NCBI GenBank assembly: GCA_947095585.1
Contig: OX352763.1
Location: forward strand, 16,417,462 to 16,481,461
Length of the DNA: 64,000 bases
Direction of reading: 5' to 3'
Origin: Nephrocerus scutellatus
Lineage: Eukaryota; Arthropoda; Insecta; Diptera; Pipunculidae
Part shown: positions 34,278 through 45,066 of the stretch, one piece after another
Layout: each line of letters starts with the position of its first letter
Numbering within the stretch: the stretch's first letter is position 1
Notes under the pieces: generated by a model
The model's database searches: none
What the model was told of the DNA's origin: nothing
Seen by the model: the letters and a program-made list of their open reading frames with translations, nothing else
Made by a program: the position numbers and the translations under genes

Positions 34278-34849
34278 TTTTATTATATATTTAGGAATAT
34301 TTATTATAAGTAAAAGTTAATTGAAAAGTAATTGCTTCTGGATCACCAATTGTAATATTGCACTGTTAAAATTAAGATTGATTAATTAATGATTTAATTC
34401 ACATTTTTATTGCTTATGGAGTATTTGTGTTTATATTGTTAAGGGCTTTAGTGGGAATTCAAACTTTATCACATATCACATTCTTCCTATGCACTAGATC
34501 GCTATTCTGCCACTGCAAAACTGCTCCTCGATTCATACGGAAACTACCTGCTAGCTGCTACTGACAGTGGAAAACACAACCCCAACATACTCAGCCAGCA
34601 CATACCCAGTTAGCGCAACACTACACCACCTCTGACAAATGTCACAATTCGCAAACAAAACTACCACTTTTCCAATTTGACACTGACATTTTTCGTATTA
34701 TCTTTGAAAGCTGTGTTTTCTTATCGAGAAGTCATTTAACATAGGGAAATAAAACAGCGGGAAATTTTTGTAAGTGTTGTTTACTTCACACGTTGGTTTG
34801 TGTTTTTATTTAACTTAGAAACCTTTTTGTCTGTATTTTCGACTACTTT
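34278..34849. other. parcas upstream region
   Basis: 5' flank and probable leader/promoter of parcas on the minus strand. The part at about 34490-34640 is less AT-rich than its surroundings and is the likely transcription start region. No TATA box was evident. Confidence 0.35.
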
Positions 34850-35470
34850 TAGGTCCTTTTCAACCACCTTCCACACGACCTAGAGAGCTGGAATTTTGTG
34901 AGTCTCTAAGTCCAAAATAGAATTTTTAATATTCCCATAGAGGACAACAATACCACTTGTAATATATAAATATAAAAAAATAAATAAGTTCCAAGGTAAA
35001 ACTACAGACAAAGCGGTACCCAAAGAGGACAAGAATACCGCCTGTAATAATGAATATAAATAAAAACAAAACAAAGACAGATAGAGAATTAATTTAAAAC
35101 ATTTTTTTTTGTATTCCATAACAAATATAATTATATAAATACATATTGTATGAATTTCAAATAAATAATAAATATATCTTACATTTATTATTAGTATTAC
35201 ATATACCTTATTCGCATGTGGCGCGTGTGATCGGTTGAAATCGAGCCATTTTCTCGTTTTTTCAGGTCTTTTTAAGAACCTTTCACACTACCTAGAGGGC
35301 TGTGAGCTGATCAATGTCAGGGGCCAATTTTGATATCCCATGTTTGACGCATGTCGCGAGTGGCGTGTGATGCGTGGAAAAAAGAAAATACTTTGAAATA
35401 GACCCCACCTCAAAAACGTGTATACGATGTATACATTAAAGTTTTTTTTTACATTTACTTGTTTGATGTC
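34850..35470 (+). repeat. dispersed repeat with GGCGCGTGTG blocks, interrupted
   Basis: CAACCACCTTCCACACGACC and TAGAGAGCTGGAATTTTGTG at the left, then CATGTGGCGCGTGTG, GAAATCGAGCCATTTTCTCG, ACCTAGAGGGCTGTGAG, CAATGTCAGGGGCCAATTTT, GATGTATACATTAAAG and TACATTTACTTGTTTGATG. The same blocks occur in the same order at 43985-44340. A 260 bp insert (34940-35205) separates the first two here; it contains two diverged copies, about 107 bp apart, of an AGAGGACAA-AATACC-CTTGTAAT unit (34940 and 35025). Confidence 0.65.
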
Positions 35471-36240
35471 GCAGTAATCGGAGTGATAACTTAATTGTCA
35501 AAATTCAGATCAGTGTTTTTTTCATTCTCCGGGAATTTTTCTCTCAGGCGTTTTTTACGCTCCGATAATTCTCAAATATGATCTTTATACTCTGAAAAAA
35601 ATGGAGATGTGTTCACAACACTAACGGGGTCGAAAACTTAAGTAACTACACGTTAATATTTTTTTTAATTTTTCTTTAATTTTTTTTAATTTTTTTAAAA
35701 TTTTTTTGGCATTAACAGATTTCTCATAAGCGCTATACCTTTTGAGATATTTGCAAAAAAAGTAAACTTTCACTGACCGATTTCCGCCAAAATCAACTAG
35801 TTCTTCCCAATTTATGTAAAAAACTTAAATATGAATTTTCACCTACATAAGTTCAGCGGTCTGGGCTGTAGAGTGGATACAATTGAAATTGAAATCTAAT
35901 AGCTTTTTTTATGATAATTACATATAGTAATTGCCTAAAACAACCTCAATGTTGACCAACAATTGTTTGAAATTGTTTAAAAATTAAAAATTAGAAATTA
36001 GAAATTAAAAATTATTATTTAATATACGAAGTACAAAATATATACTCAAATAAAGAATATAATTTTAAGTTCCTATAAAACATTTTTTGTTAAAAAAAAT
36101 ATAAAATATAAAAATATAAAATATAAAAAATAAACTGTAAGCAACAAAAATAAAATTTTAATTATAAAACACTGAAATGATAAAATGCAGCTCCGGTCTC
36201 CCCAATTCAGCATTTAATTGCATGCACATCTGCGAGAGGC
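35471..36240. other. AT-rich region with a dispersed repeat
   Basis: At 35500-35600, inverted copy of the repeat at 23595-23690 and 27320-27405 (on the minus strand, CATATTTGAGAATTATCGGA and CTGAGAGAAAAA). Then T-rich (35655-35710) and A-rich (36060-36180) low-complexity DNA with short ATATAAAAT tandem runs. No gene. Confidence 0.5.
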
Positions 36241-36289
36241 AAAGTTGTTCAACTTTCAAGTTCGAACATCGCTTTTCGCCTCAAAACAA

Positions 36290-37236
36290 TCAGTCAGCAA
36301 TTTGGATTCACGGCGTTCGGCTCTACTCGTTATTTCGCGGTATCGCGGTGTGATATTTGCTACTTGCATAAATATATAGGTTCAGTTATACATTACAATT
36401 CAACATCATAAATATTCAGTCAGTCAGTCTTCTGCAATGCAGTAGAAACAAAAAACCATGATTAGAAATTAAATCGTTCATGGGAAAAAAATCGAATATT
36501 TAATTTTGTGTGCATTTTGCAATTGCATTTTAATTTCAAAGAGAAATTGGTGTTTAAAAATCGATACAGTTTGTTTTTGTAATGTTGAATTTCACGTGAA
36601 TTTTAAATGTTAAAAATTGGTCATCAATTACCACATTGGAATTAGATAACTTTGCGTCAAATGCAATTAGAATTAGGAATGTAGAAAGCAAATTTTGTGC
36701 CTGTGTTTAAAGAATAATAAAAAGTTAAGCAAAAATTAAAAAAGCGAAGACGTCGTTGCACCGTTGAGCCGCTCTTCTGTCCAATCTCCAATTAGTCATA
36801 CGACGGTGCTAGGTGTTTTCTTGGCTCTTTCTTGTGGTCTTTTTTTCTTTGGCACTTGTCGTCGCACCCGAATGGACAAAATAAAGAAAATCGTGTAATT
36901 GGTTTTGTTTATAAAGTGCGTAAAATTGTATCGCGTTGTTTATTGAAGTGCTTAGTGAATACAATTATTGCAACACAAGCCACACAAAGAATTATTTTAA
37001 AAGTTAATAAAAACGCGGTGTATTATAGTGCGTAAAAGCTTGCTGTATCATTGATTTGTGGATTAAATTACGTTCTGGTAGTATCGACATTTTAAGTTCA
37101 TAAGCGTAATTTAAAGAAAAAAAGGTTCAACAATTCCTGTCACAAAATGATTACCACTTCATCCCAATTGGAAAACGTTTGCAGTCATTCTAAGCGACAA
37201 TATCACAGGTTCCAACTGGGACTTTTCATTTAAAAG
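36290..37236 (+). promoter_or_regulatory. putative promoter and untranslated leader exon of a plus-strand gene
   Basis: An arthropod-type initiator ATCAGTC at about 36290 (and a TCAGTCAGTCAGT at 36417) is followed by about 0.9 kb with Drosophila-leader-like composition (many short A-rich runs, few long frames), ending in a strong donor, AAAAG|GTATGT, at 37236/37237. A 27-codon frame begins at ATG 37147 (CAAAATG context) and stops at TAA six bases before the donor, so it would be an upstream ORF if the model is right. No downstream coding exon could be recognised to 64 kb. No transcript evidence; inference only. Confidence 0.35.
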
Positions 37237-38017
37237 GTATGTACAGGAGATAGCAGTCGTAGTGCATTGTGCTATGTGGCGCTCTTTTTTTATTCCTTTC
37301 CCAATTACCAGTACTGAGGTACTGACAATACAATCTTTACGAAATGTTGCCAGCCTCTTTCAATGAGTTTCGAAATTAGAATTTTCATTTTTTTGAACCA
37401 ATTTCTCAGAAGATACATACTTCGAAAACAAATTGTAAAACCCATCAAAAGTCTTTTCTACATTTTTTAAAATTAATCTTTGATTATTTTTGGAATGGGA
37501 ACCACTTCAAGAAATCAAATTACTTATGCCCTTTTTTGTGGTTAGTAAGTAAATCAGCAAACTTATGAGCTATATTAGTGTGTGTTATATAAATGACTTG
37601 ATAAAGGTTCCGGAACAGCTGGCCTCACAAAGCAACCCTGCGAGACCCACCGTATATGGTGTATACGACGTACTATTAAGCTACAGAGTGACATTATCGA
37701 TCCTTTATACCCCGGAAGAATTGAGGAGTTTTTTATTTAACACATAATATCTATACAAAACCATACACGCTTTTCGAGAACGTGGATTTTCTCCCTATAT
37801 GAAGGACTAATGTTCCACGGACATGCATACGTTTAAATTTGTCTTACGAACGCCTGGTAAAAAAGGTTCTTCAACTCCAGTAAAATAAGTTTTTCGGTGT
37901 AGTATTAAAGTGTTGATTGTACATATACAAAAATGTATCAAAATAAACACCCAAATACCATACGACCGTCTTTGTTGGAATTTGAGATCCATTTGCACCA
38001 GTTATCTGCAAGTGTTT
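37237..38017. other. gene-free spacer or intron
   Basis: AT-rich DNA downstream of the putative donor. Short frames at 37565-37747 and 37807-37998 show no domain. Nothing recognisable. Confidence 0.4.
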
Positions 38018-38136
38018 CCCATTGCGTCGAAGATCATTATTTCCACGTCTTGGAGGAATTTTTCACCGTGTCCCACCTCTCGCGAATGGGTGACAAACGT
38101 TCCAAGAGTTATAAATTGTCACGAGAATTTACCGTT
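38018..38136 (+). mobile_element. partial SINE copy, plus orientation
   Basis: TCACCGTGTCCCACCTCTCG, CGAATGGGTGACAAACGTTC and TATAAATTGTCACGAGAATT correspond to the body of the tRNA-derived SINE. The head and tail are missing. It faces the minus-strand copy at 38137-38410. Confidence 0.55.
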
Positions 38137-38410
38137 CGGATCCGGCGCGACAGACCGTTGCGGTCCAAGGACTAGCTTCTCGCGACCATTTGTGTTGTGC
38201 ATGTATATTTTTGGACACAAATTGAAGGAACCTACAATTTAAGGCCGGATCCGTGCGGCGAGTGACAAGTTATTACTCTCGGAACGTATGTTACCCATTC
38301 GCGAAAGGTGGGACAACGTGAAAAATACTTTTGGTGTTACTGAGATTCGAACCACGAACCTCTGCTCAGTAGCCATGCGCTTTTCCACTGAGCCACGGCA
38401 CCTACATTTA
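38137..38410 (-). mobile_element. tRNA-derived SINE, minus orientation
   Basis: Minus strand: head GGTGCCGTGGCTCAGTGGAA (A box TGGCTCAGTGG), B box GGTTCGAATCTC, then AACACCAAAAGTATTTTTCA, GTTGTCCCACCTTTCGCGAA, GAGTAATAACTTGTCACTCG, TTAAATTGTAGGTTCCTTCA, GGTCGCGAGAAGCTAGTCCT and CGCAACGGTCTGTCGCGCC. One of the best-preserved copies, about 270 bp. Confidence 0.85.
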
Positions 38411-38850
38411 CTATTATTACGTTTATTTTAATTGCCGTTGCCCATGTTGGAGTTGTCCCTTGGCAATACGTTAAACCATACTAACCTCATACAAACATCC
38501 ACCCCAACCGTCCCTACCACATCACAAAGTTTCAGCCATATCGGATTAACGGTCTTCATCTATACGTTATAACCTTGAAGCTTAATGTTTTAAACAGATG
38601 ACTTTTCTTTTGGTAATTTTTTCTTTATTGTCATTCTGCTAGCAAAAATTGGACAATATTCTTAATTACAGTAAGCCACTTCAATTTCTGTTAAAAATTT
38701 TTTATTTTGTACGAGGACGAAGCTTGGAGTCAACTTTAAGTTTTTTCGTAAAAATGTGTTTTTAATGCGAATTGTATTACGAGCTATTACTTTTAAATGT
38801 CAGACTTGCAAACACTGGTATTCACTTTTCATCAAATTGCTTCTCAATAG
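38411..38850. other. gene-free spacer
   Basis: AT-rich DNA with a Helitron-like scrap on the minus strand near 38450-38590 (TATAGATGAAGACCGTTAATC, like the leader at 9990-10020). Nothing else seen. Confidence 0.35.
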
Positions 38851-38992
38851 CTAAGGGCGCTCTCACAATGGAAAAACTTAATACTTAAGACTTACAAGAT
38901 TGTATGGATTTCCAACATAACGAGCAAAATTTTTTTTTGTCAAAACTAAAATCTTGTAAGTCATGAGTATTAAGTTTTTCTATCGTGAAATT
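38851..38992. mobile_element. MITE, short member of the TGGAAAAACTTAATACTTAA family
   Basis: Left end AGGGCGCTCTCACAATGGAA plus AAACTTAATACTTAAGACTTACAAG; inverted right end TTTCACGATAGAAAAACTTA plus ATACTCATGACTTACAAG. About 140 bp with a GTATGGATTTCCAACATAAC core shared with 18879-19200. Non-coding hairpin-forming element. Confidence 0.7.
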
Positions 38993-40340
38993 TATATGTG
39001 GCAACATTAAAACCGTTTCCCAACGATTGACTTTATTCTCTTAACGTTGACATGGCTGAATTAATAGAGAGAGGAAGATAAATATTTGCCATACATTTGA
39101 ATTGAAATTGAAAAGGACTTTTGCTCTGTGGCTTTGTCGCTGAATTTCCGTTCCGTATGAATGAATGAGCACTCTTTTCGAATTACATCGCTACCCTTGA
39201 GCTTATTAATGAATGAACTTGTCAGTTCCGTATCCTTTGGCAAATTTTATTAATTGCATCTCATATTTTATCTATCTTAGAAGACCTTCCCACGTCGTTG
39301 TCAGGTCCTGTGGCCGTGCTTGTGTCATGGTGCATAAATATTCCATAAGGTATGAACTTAAAATGCAAATGTTTAGTACTCATTCTTATGTTTTTTTTTT
39401 ATATTTTACTGTTGCAGTTGATGATTCTACAGCTGTGTGCTTTTGAACTTGAGCCTACGTTCGTGGCATTGAGTCTGCAAGTTTTATTGTATTTCTGTTG
39501 TTCATCGATGTTCAACATCAAGTCCAGAAAAAACAAAGAACACAAGCAAAACAGAGTTGAGCTTCTGTCAAATGCACTTGAATGCCGAGGAAAATCGATA
39601 TTTTGCGGTTTTCTTTTCTATTCTTCCTAAAAAAAAGTCATTCATTTGTGAGTTTTTATTATTTATTGCATGACATTATTACAAAACTAGAACTTATTGC
39701 AGTGAAACATCATATAACAAATGATGGGAAATAAGAATTTTTCATAACACTCTTAACGTAATTTTGCGAGCTTTCTTCAGTTTATAAATCGTATAAATTT
39801 ACTATATAAAATGTGGTAGTTTCACAAATTTTTCTTATTATGTATTTATTAAATAGTATAATATTAATATTAAAGAATGTACGACATTATACGAGTACGT
39901 TAACAAAGTAGCATGTCAAAAATTCGAGAAAAAGTTCTTACTTTGTTACCTACTTATATAGCAACTCTAGTTGACGCAGTATCGTTCTTCCTTGCTGACT
40001 TCATCGTAAAGAAACTTAGGAACAAATGCATTCAGTCACGTCTTGCAATCTTTATATACATATTTCTGATATGTAGTATCAAGTAATGAAAATATCACAT
40101 ACATACATATCTTTATGCATAAGACCAGATTTGTTTGATCGCATCGGGTAGGTAGGGGTAATTTACTTACGATACTAAGAAATACATCATTGCTCAGTGG
40201 GTTATGGATTCAAGTAAAAGTCGCTTAACTATGGATATAATAGATACATATTTAAGCAATAAGAATTGATAAGAAAAATAATCAAATTAAATTGGACCTG
40301 AATTGCTGCGGGATTTTTGCCCACCGCGTCATGGCCAATC
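38993..40340. other. gene-free region with possible small spliced exons
   Basis: Mostly AT-rich. At 39281-39349 a GC-richer 69 bp stretch is bounded by TATCTTAG and AAG|GTATGA. Then a 68 bp fly-sized intron-like segment with a T-rich tract ends ACTGTTGCAG at 39417, with a following stretch less AT-rich. No frame stays open across the junction, so this would be non-coding or leader sequence. See findings. Confidence 0.3.
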
Positions 40341-40802
40341 TCACTCTATACAGGGTGTATCAGTTTAGGTGGCAAATACTTAAAGGGATGATTCCTTGGT
40401 AAATTACAAGAAAAAAAATCGTGTGTGTGTGGGGGGGGGGAGTTTATTTTCGCCCTTCTGCGGTCTGCGTAGCATTTTTATGTGAAGGAACGTATTGTTG
40501 ACCCTGCATCACTTCACACCCTGTAACTCCTGAACGCATCTAGCTACAAGGTCTCTGTTGGTATTTTTTTTTAAAGAAAATTAAGTCTTTACAATCAAAT
40601 AATGTCCATTTTATTAAATTTTTGCTTACAATATTGGAGGTGAACTAATTTGGGTCAATTATCTGTTACGTTAGAAAAAGTTGCAATTGAACTAACAAAT
40701 CTTGGTATCAATAAGAATGCCAATTATTCCCACAGTCTTTTTAAAAAGTTGTGTGTTGAGCATTCCTCGAAGAATGGATATTTTCTTTTATTTTATGGTC
40801 AT
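40341..40802. other. short inverted-end region with GT/G run
   Basis: ACAGGGTGT at 40354 and ACACCCTGT at about 40515 are inverted. Between them is a GTGTGTGTGTGGGGGGGGGG run at 40421-40440. Not enough to call a transposon. Confidence 0.35.
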
Positions 40803-41680
40803 CATATTTGGCACTACAACCGGTGTTCCGATTTCGAGCTGATGTCATCCAGTTTGGCATCCCTAAACTCTGGACGTCCTGGTCTACGCCATCCTTTCAG
40901 CGTAGGCTTTGTCGGTCTCGCTGTCGTGTTCCATAAATCCAACCGCAAAGGACCTTCCGAACAGGATCCTCTCGCTCCTGCGAGCTAGGTGTCCAGCCCT
41001 CCGGAGCCTACCGAGCTTAATTCACGATGTCGACAGCGCGGTAACGCTCGTAGATCTCATCATCATAGAGTCTCCGGAATCGTCCTTCCTCACATACGGG
41101 GCCAACAATTCTCCCTAAGAATTTTCTCCTGAACGCGGCTAATTTTATCAGTTCCGCTGGGATCCCATCAGATCCCGGGGCCTTAATATTTTTGAGCCAT
41201 TTATGGCTCTGCTAACTTCGTCTATGCTTGGTGGCGGCAGCATAGTATGGTCTTCGGTCATTGGTGGAGCCTCGAATTCCTCAGTTAACTGGCCATTTAG
41301 CAACTCATGAAAGTACTCTTCGCATCGCTCTAAGATGCCTTTACGATCGGCGATCAAATTACCCTCTTTGTCCTTGCAGTATGTGCAACGCGTTGTATAT
41401 TGTGTCACACCGCGGACTCTTTGGTAGAACATCCGCGCCTGGTGCGGTCCTCGCTCTCTGTACTGATCTAGTTCACGGACGAGATTCTTCTCCCAGGCTG
41501 CTATCTTTCGTCGGTGAACTGTTTTTTCATATCTTCTGAGCTCTTTTATTCATTATCGCGTGCCCGCGTTCTATGAGATTGTTGCATTGCTCGGTACGCA
41601 ACATTCTTACGTTCAGTCGCTAGCTTACATTCGTCAACGAACCAGTCGTTCCGATCTGTACGAATACTGCCTCAGATGTC
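40803..41680 (-). mobile_element. RTE-like LINE relic, internally deleted
   Basis: Minus-strand frame 41432-41148 reads MFYQRVRGVTQYTTRCTYCK, DKEGNLIADRKGILERCEEY and FHELLNGQLTEEFEAPPMTE, the linker between endonuclease and reverse transcriptase in RTE-like LINEs. The frame then jumps near 41135 into the C-terminal end (GRIVGPVCEEGRF, DEIYERYRAVDIVN and further GRPEFRDAKLDD). The catalytic core is missing. It ends in GTGCCAAATATGATGACC (minus strand). Class assignment is by family memory. Confidence 0.7.
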
Positions 41681-41689
41681 TTTTGGTAG

Positions 41690-42005
41690 TCTTTGGAAAA
41701 TCTTTTGGGGGTCTTTGGAAAGTCTTTTGGGGGTCTTTTGAAGGTATTTTAAAAGTCTTTTGATGGTCTTTTAAGGGTCTTTCGGCAGGTTTTTAAATGT
41801 CGTTTGAGGGTCTTTTGTGGTCTTTTGAGGTATTTTGTGGAGTTTTCCGAAGAGTCTTTTGAGGGTCTTTCGGTGGTTTTTTGGGGAGTCTTTAAGGGTT
41901 TTTTTGAGATCTTTTGGGGGTCTTTTTATGATTCTTTTTGGGGTTTTGGGGTTCTTTTGATGGTCTTTTTGGGTTTTTAATGGGTCTCTTGAAGGTTTTT
42001 TGCCC
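41690..42005. repeat. GGTCTTTTG minisatellite
   Basis: About 315 bp of degenerate tandem units of roughly 9-20 bp with core GGTCTTTTG (TCTTTTGGGGGTCTTTGGAA, GGGTCTTTTGTGGTCTTTTG). The minus-strand frame 42013-41771, rich in Lys, Pro, Asp and Thr, is only this repeat translated. It starts within about 20 bp of the RTE-like relic. Confidence 0.85.
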
Positions 42006-43329
42006 CACAACATTAAGAAGTTTCACTTACACCGCGTGTAAAGGTTACACACACTCTTTGTTTTTTTTTAAACAGCTTGTGTTTGCGATATCTGGCAGGA
42101 ACTACTTATATTTTAACATAATAATGCATATTAACGCTTTAATAAAATTATTTTTTTGTAGTATATTTTTTTATATACATATTTGACTTTATAAAAAATC
42201 AAATCATATCAATCAGATCAAGTGCAATGAATTAAACAAATTTATTGTTTTATTCCAGATTAAGTTGCAGGTGTACAATACCGTAGTAGTTTATGTTATT
42301 TTACTCTTCCCTCTCTATTATATGTAATCAATACTTTTGCGTTTATTTATATGCCATCAGTCAAGTAACAAACCTCTTAATAAATAAATTCAATTGAAAA
42401 TTTTCTTTATAATTAAAAAAAGCCATAAATTCCTTGCTAGAATATTATGAATTCAGATTCAATAAAGATGAAAAATTTACTGCCACACCTACTCGAAGTG
42501 TTAATAGAAATCCCATAGCGATACTTATTTCACTTATATTTTGCCATAATGTATTTAATGTTAATAGCAGTTTATAACTTTGTTTTACAATCCGCAGCAG
42601 ATGACAGAAGAGAATTTTTTTTTACAAAAACAGATAAATAAACAATTTAATGAAAGCAAATGTGTACAGTCATAATATTAAATACCTTACCTCTTTGATG
42701 GAGCATGCATTTACATGTGTGTCTGGATCTCTCTTTGTTTCCTCAAGTTGAGTGCAGTTTCTCCAGTATTTTACCCAAAACAAAATAAATATGAATTCTA
42801 GATGCAAGATTTAGAAAACAATCGCTTGCTTGACTAATTGTGCCGTAGTCTTTTGTTGGTCTTATCAGAACTTGAACCGTTCGTTGTGCTGTTGTTCTTT
42901 TTTTTATGTATTGCGATCGAGTAGAATGCATTAAATATACCTACACAAACACGCACAATCACGCATCCACACCTTTGCACATTTTTATCAGATAAACCTA
43001 TGCGAGTAGCAGCGAGCGGTACGTGCTTGCTGATGTAGGAAATGGTATTGTCGCTTTTCGGATAGTGATGTCATTTTCTTCATTTAGCGTTTGGTCGATG
43101 TCATCTCAAAAGAGAATGGTATCAATAATTTCAAAGAGCTTCTTGTCTCCAGCATTTAATTTATATGATGTCGATGTGTGGGATAATGATCCCTGAAAGT
43201 AGGCCAAAAAAATGGGACAGTTTAACTTTCATTTTTCTAACCATTATCTTATCCTGAACTTCTTCTTCTGGTATATGTCCTTTTATTTAACTGCTAATGT
43301 CGCCATAGCGACATACATGTGCACCATAT
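42006..43329. other. gene-free AT-rich spacer
   Basis: No gene. At about 43147-43170 the words TTTATATGATGTCGATGTGT and GGGAT match 46939-46965, part of the 5' end of the RTE-like relic there, so a tiny LINE scrap is likely. Confidence 0.45.
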
Positions 43330-43606
43330 AGTGCAATATTAATAATAATATTTGGCGCAACAGACCTTTTTTTTTTGCTACCATCCGTTTTTATTTTATT
43401 TTTTGTACACAAATGGAAGAGAGCTACAATTTAAAGACAAACGAAAATCGAATTGAGAAGCTTTCCATGACAGTTATTACTCTAGGACGTTGTCAGACAT
43501 TGTCGCGATGTGGAACCGTGAAAAGGTGTGTTTTTGTGGGATTCAAACTTTGAACCTCCGCTCAGTAGTCCAATGCACTAACCATTTGAGCCACGACGTC
43601 CACAAT
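43330..43606 (-). mobile_element. tRNA-derived SINE, minus orientation
   Basis: Minus strand: TGGACGTCGTGGCTCAAATG head (A box), GGTTCAAAGTTTGAATCCCA (B-box-like), body GACAATGTCTGACAACGTCC and TAGAGTAATAACTGTCATGG, then the end GTCTGTTGCGCCAAATATTA with a TTATTATTAATA tail. The tail is the clearest in the window. Confidence 0.8.
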
Positions 43607-43984
43607 ATTAACTTTGGTTTTTTATTTTAACGTTGACTACAGCTCACTGGATTGCTACGAAATGGCGGACTAGAATTGCACGCACGATGCGCAAGTGAAC
43701 CACACTAAACCAGGGTTAAAGATCAACGTTGAAAAAATCTTCTTGTTGTGGGTCCACACAACTGGTTCATATCAATCAATGACAGGGTAAAGGACTTTTG
43801 TTATCCAGGTAATAAAATATCTTAAAATTCTGTCGCCGATTCCAATGTGCACTAACGTTTTTCCTATGCGTTTTACCACAACATCTATCACTCTTTACAA
43901 ATATCGAAGAATTCTTATCAACCAAATCTTAACAGATCCAACTGCGATTTCCTTTCAGATGTTCATTAACAGACGAAAAATGCA
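43607..43984. other. gene-free spacer
   Basis: Nothing recognisable. Confidence 0.45.
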
Positions 43985-44340
43985 AAGAGTGTGAGATTCT
44001 AAGTCGAAAATAGCATTTTTTATATTCCGCGCATGACGCGTGTGGCGCGTGTGGTGGTTTGAAATCGCGCCATTTTTTCGTTTTTTGATGTCTCTTTTAA
44101 CCACCTTTCGCACGACCTAGAGGGCTGAAGGTTTTGTGAGCGACTCAATGTCAGAGGCCAGTTTTGATATCCCGTGTGGCGATTCGCGTGTGGCGCGTGT
44201 GAAGCGTGGATAAATGAAAATGCTATGAAATAGCCCTGACCTCAAAAACAGATGTTTTCGCGATTATTACCAAATAATAAAGATGTTTCGATGTATACAT
44301 AAAAGCTTGTACCCGACATTTTACATTTACTTGTTTCCAG
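43985..44340 (+). repeat. dispersed repeat with GGCGCGTGTG blocks
   Basis: Uninterrupted copy of the element split at 34850-35470: GTGAGATTCTAAGTCGAAAA, GACGCGTGTGGCGCGTGTGG, GAAATCGCGCCATTTTTTCG, ACGACCTAGAGGGCTGAAGG, TCAATGTCAGAGGCCAGTTT, CGTGTGGCGCGTGTGAAGCG, CGATGTATACATAAAAGC and ACATTTACTTGTTT. No coding. It ends exactly where the Tc1-like relic begins, which may have used it as a target. Confidence 0.65.
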
Positions 44341-45066
44341 TTGTTCAAACCTTCTCATTGTTGCACATCCCAGGTCATGTGGTCTTTCGTGAATTGTAAG
44401 CATAGAATCTTTCGCGAAGAATTAAGTGGTGGGTTTTTCTTCAGCTTTAGCCGCTTATGGTGTTTGGCACTTCGAATCATACGACGAACGGTAGAGTTAT
44501 TTGCAGTAACACCAGCTGCTTCCCTAATTTTAGCTACGGAAACAGCTGAATTGGAGGCTAGTCTGACAATTTTTATTTTTTCCGTTACTGTAAGAGCTGT
44601 GGAAACATTTCCTTTGTAAATTTTTTCCGTATATTTTCGAATCCTTTAAAAAATTGCCAACAGCATGATCACTCCGATTGATCTTGTAAGCGATAGCACG
44701 CTTAGACAAGCCTTCCGAATGGTAAACATCTATTTTTACCTTCTCTGGCAATGCTAAAAAAATGAACCCCATTTGTTAAAAGAAATAAGGCAATATCTGT
44801 CTTTTTTGCAAAATTATCTTTTTTTTACAAAAAAAATGAACCACTTCACAAAAACCATTGTACTTTGACTGCTTCTAATTCTAATCTTATGAACTAATTT
44901 AAATGCATGATGCCATTCTGACTCACTCAGTTAAACTTTCATAAAAGTACCGTTAGCTTGTTGTCTTAAAATTTTAGAATTCACCATTGCGTTTAACATG
45001 AACACTGTTTCTTTCACAATTTGTTTTTCACTGCAATATAACTCTAATCTAGTGAACTGCAGTGTA
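44341..45066 (-). mobile_element. Tc1-like transposon, truncated, minus orientation
   Basis: The minus-strand frame 44772-44530 is the transposase N-terminus: MGFIFLALPEKVKIDVYHSE, GLSKRAIAYKINRSDHAVGN and FLKDSKIYGK, a helix-turn-helix DNA-binding region of Tc1/Tc3 type. A frameshift precedes the continuing KIVRLAS-like part. The terminal repeat (minus strand from TA at 45065: CACTGCAGTTCACTAGATTA) matches that of the element at 48397-49873. The other end is missing. Confidence 0.75.

Noticed and set aside
40354..40523. Possible MITE with ACAGGGTGT ends
   Set aside because: Only nine bases of inverted match, no target duplication, and a G run between.
41771..42013. 80-codon minus-strand frame rich in Lys, Pro and Asp
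   Set aside because: Translation of the GGTCTTTTG minisatellite; no unique sequence.
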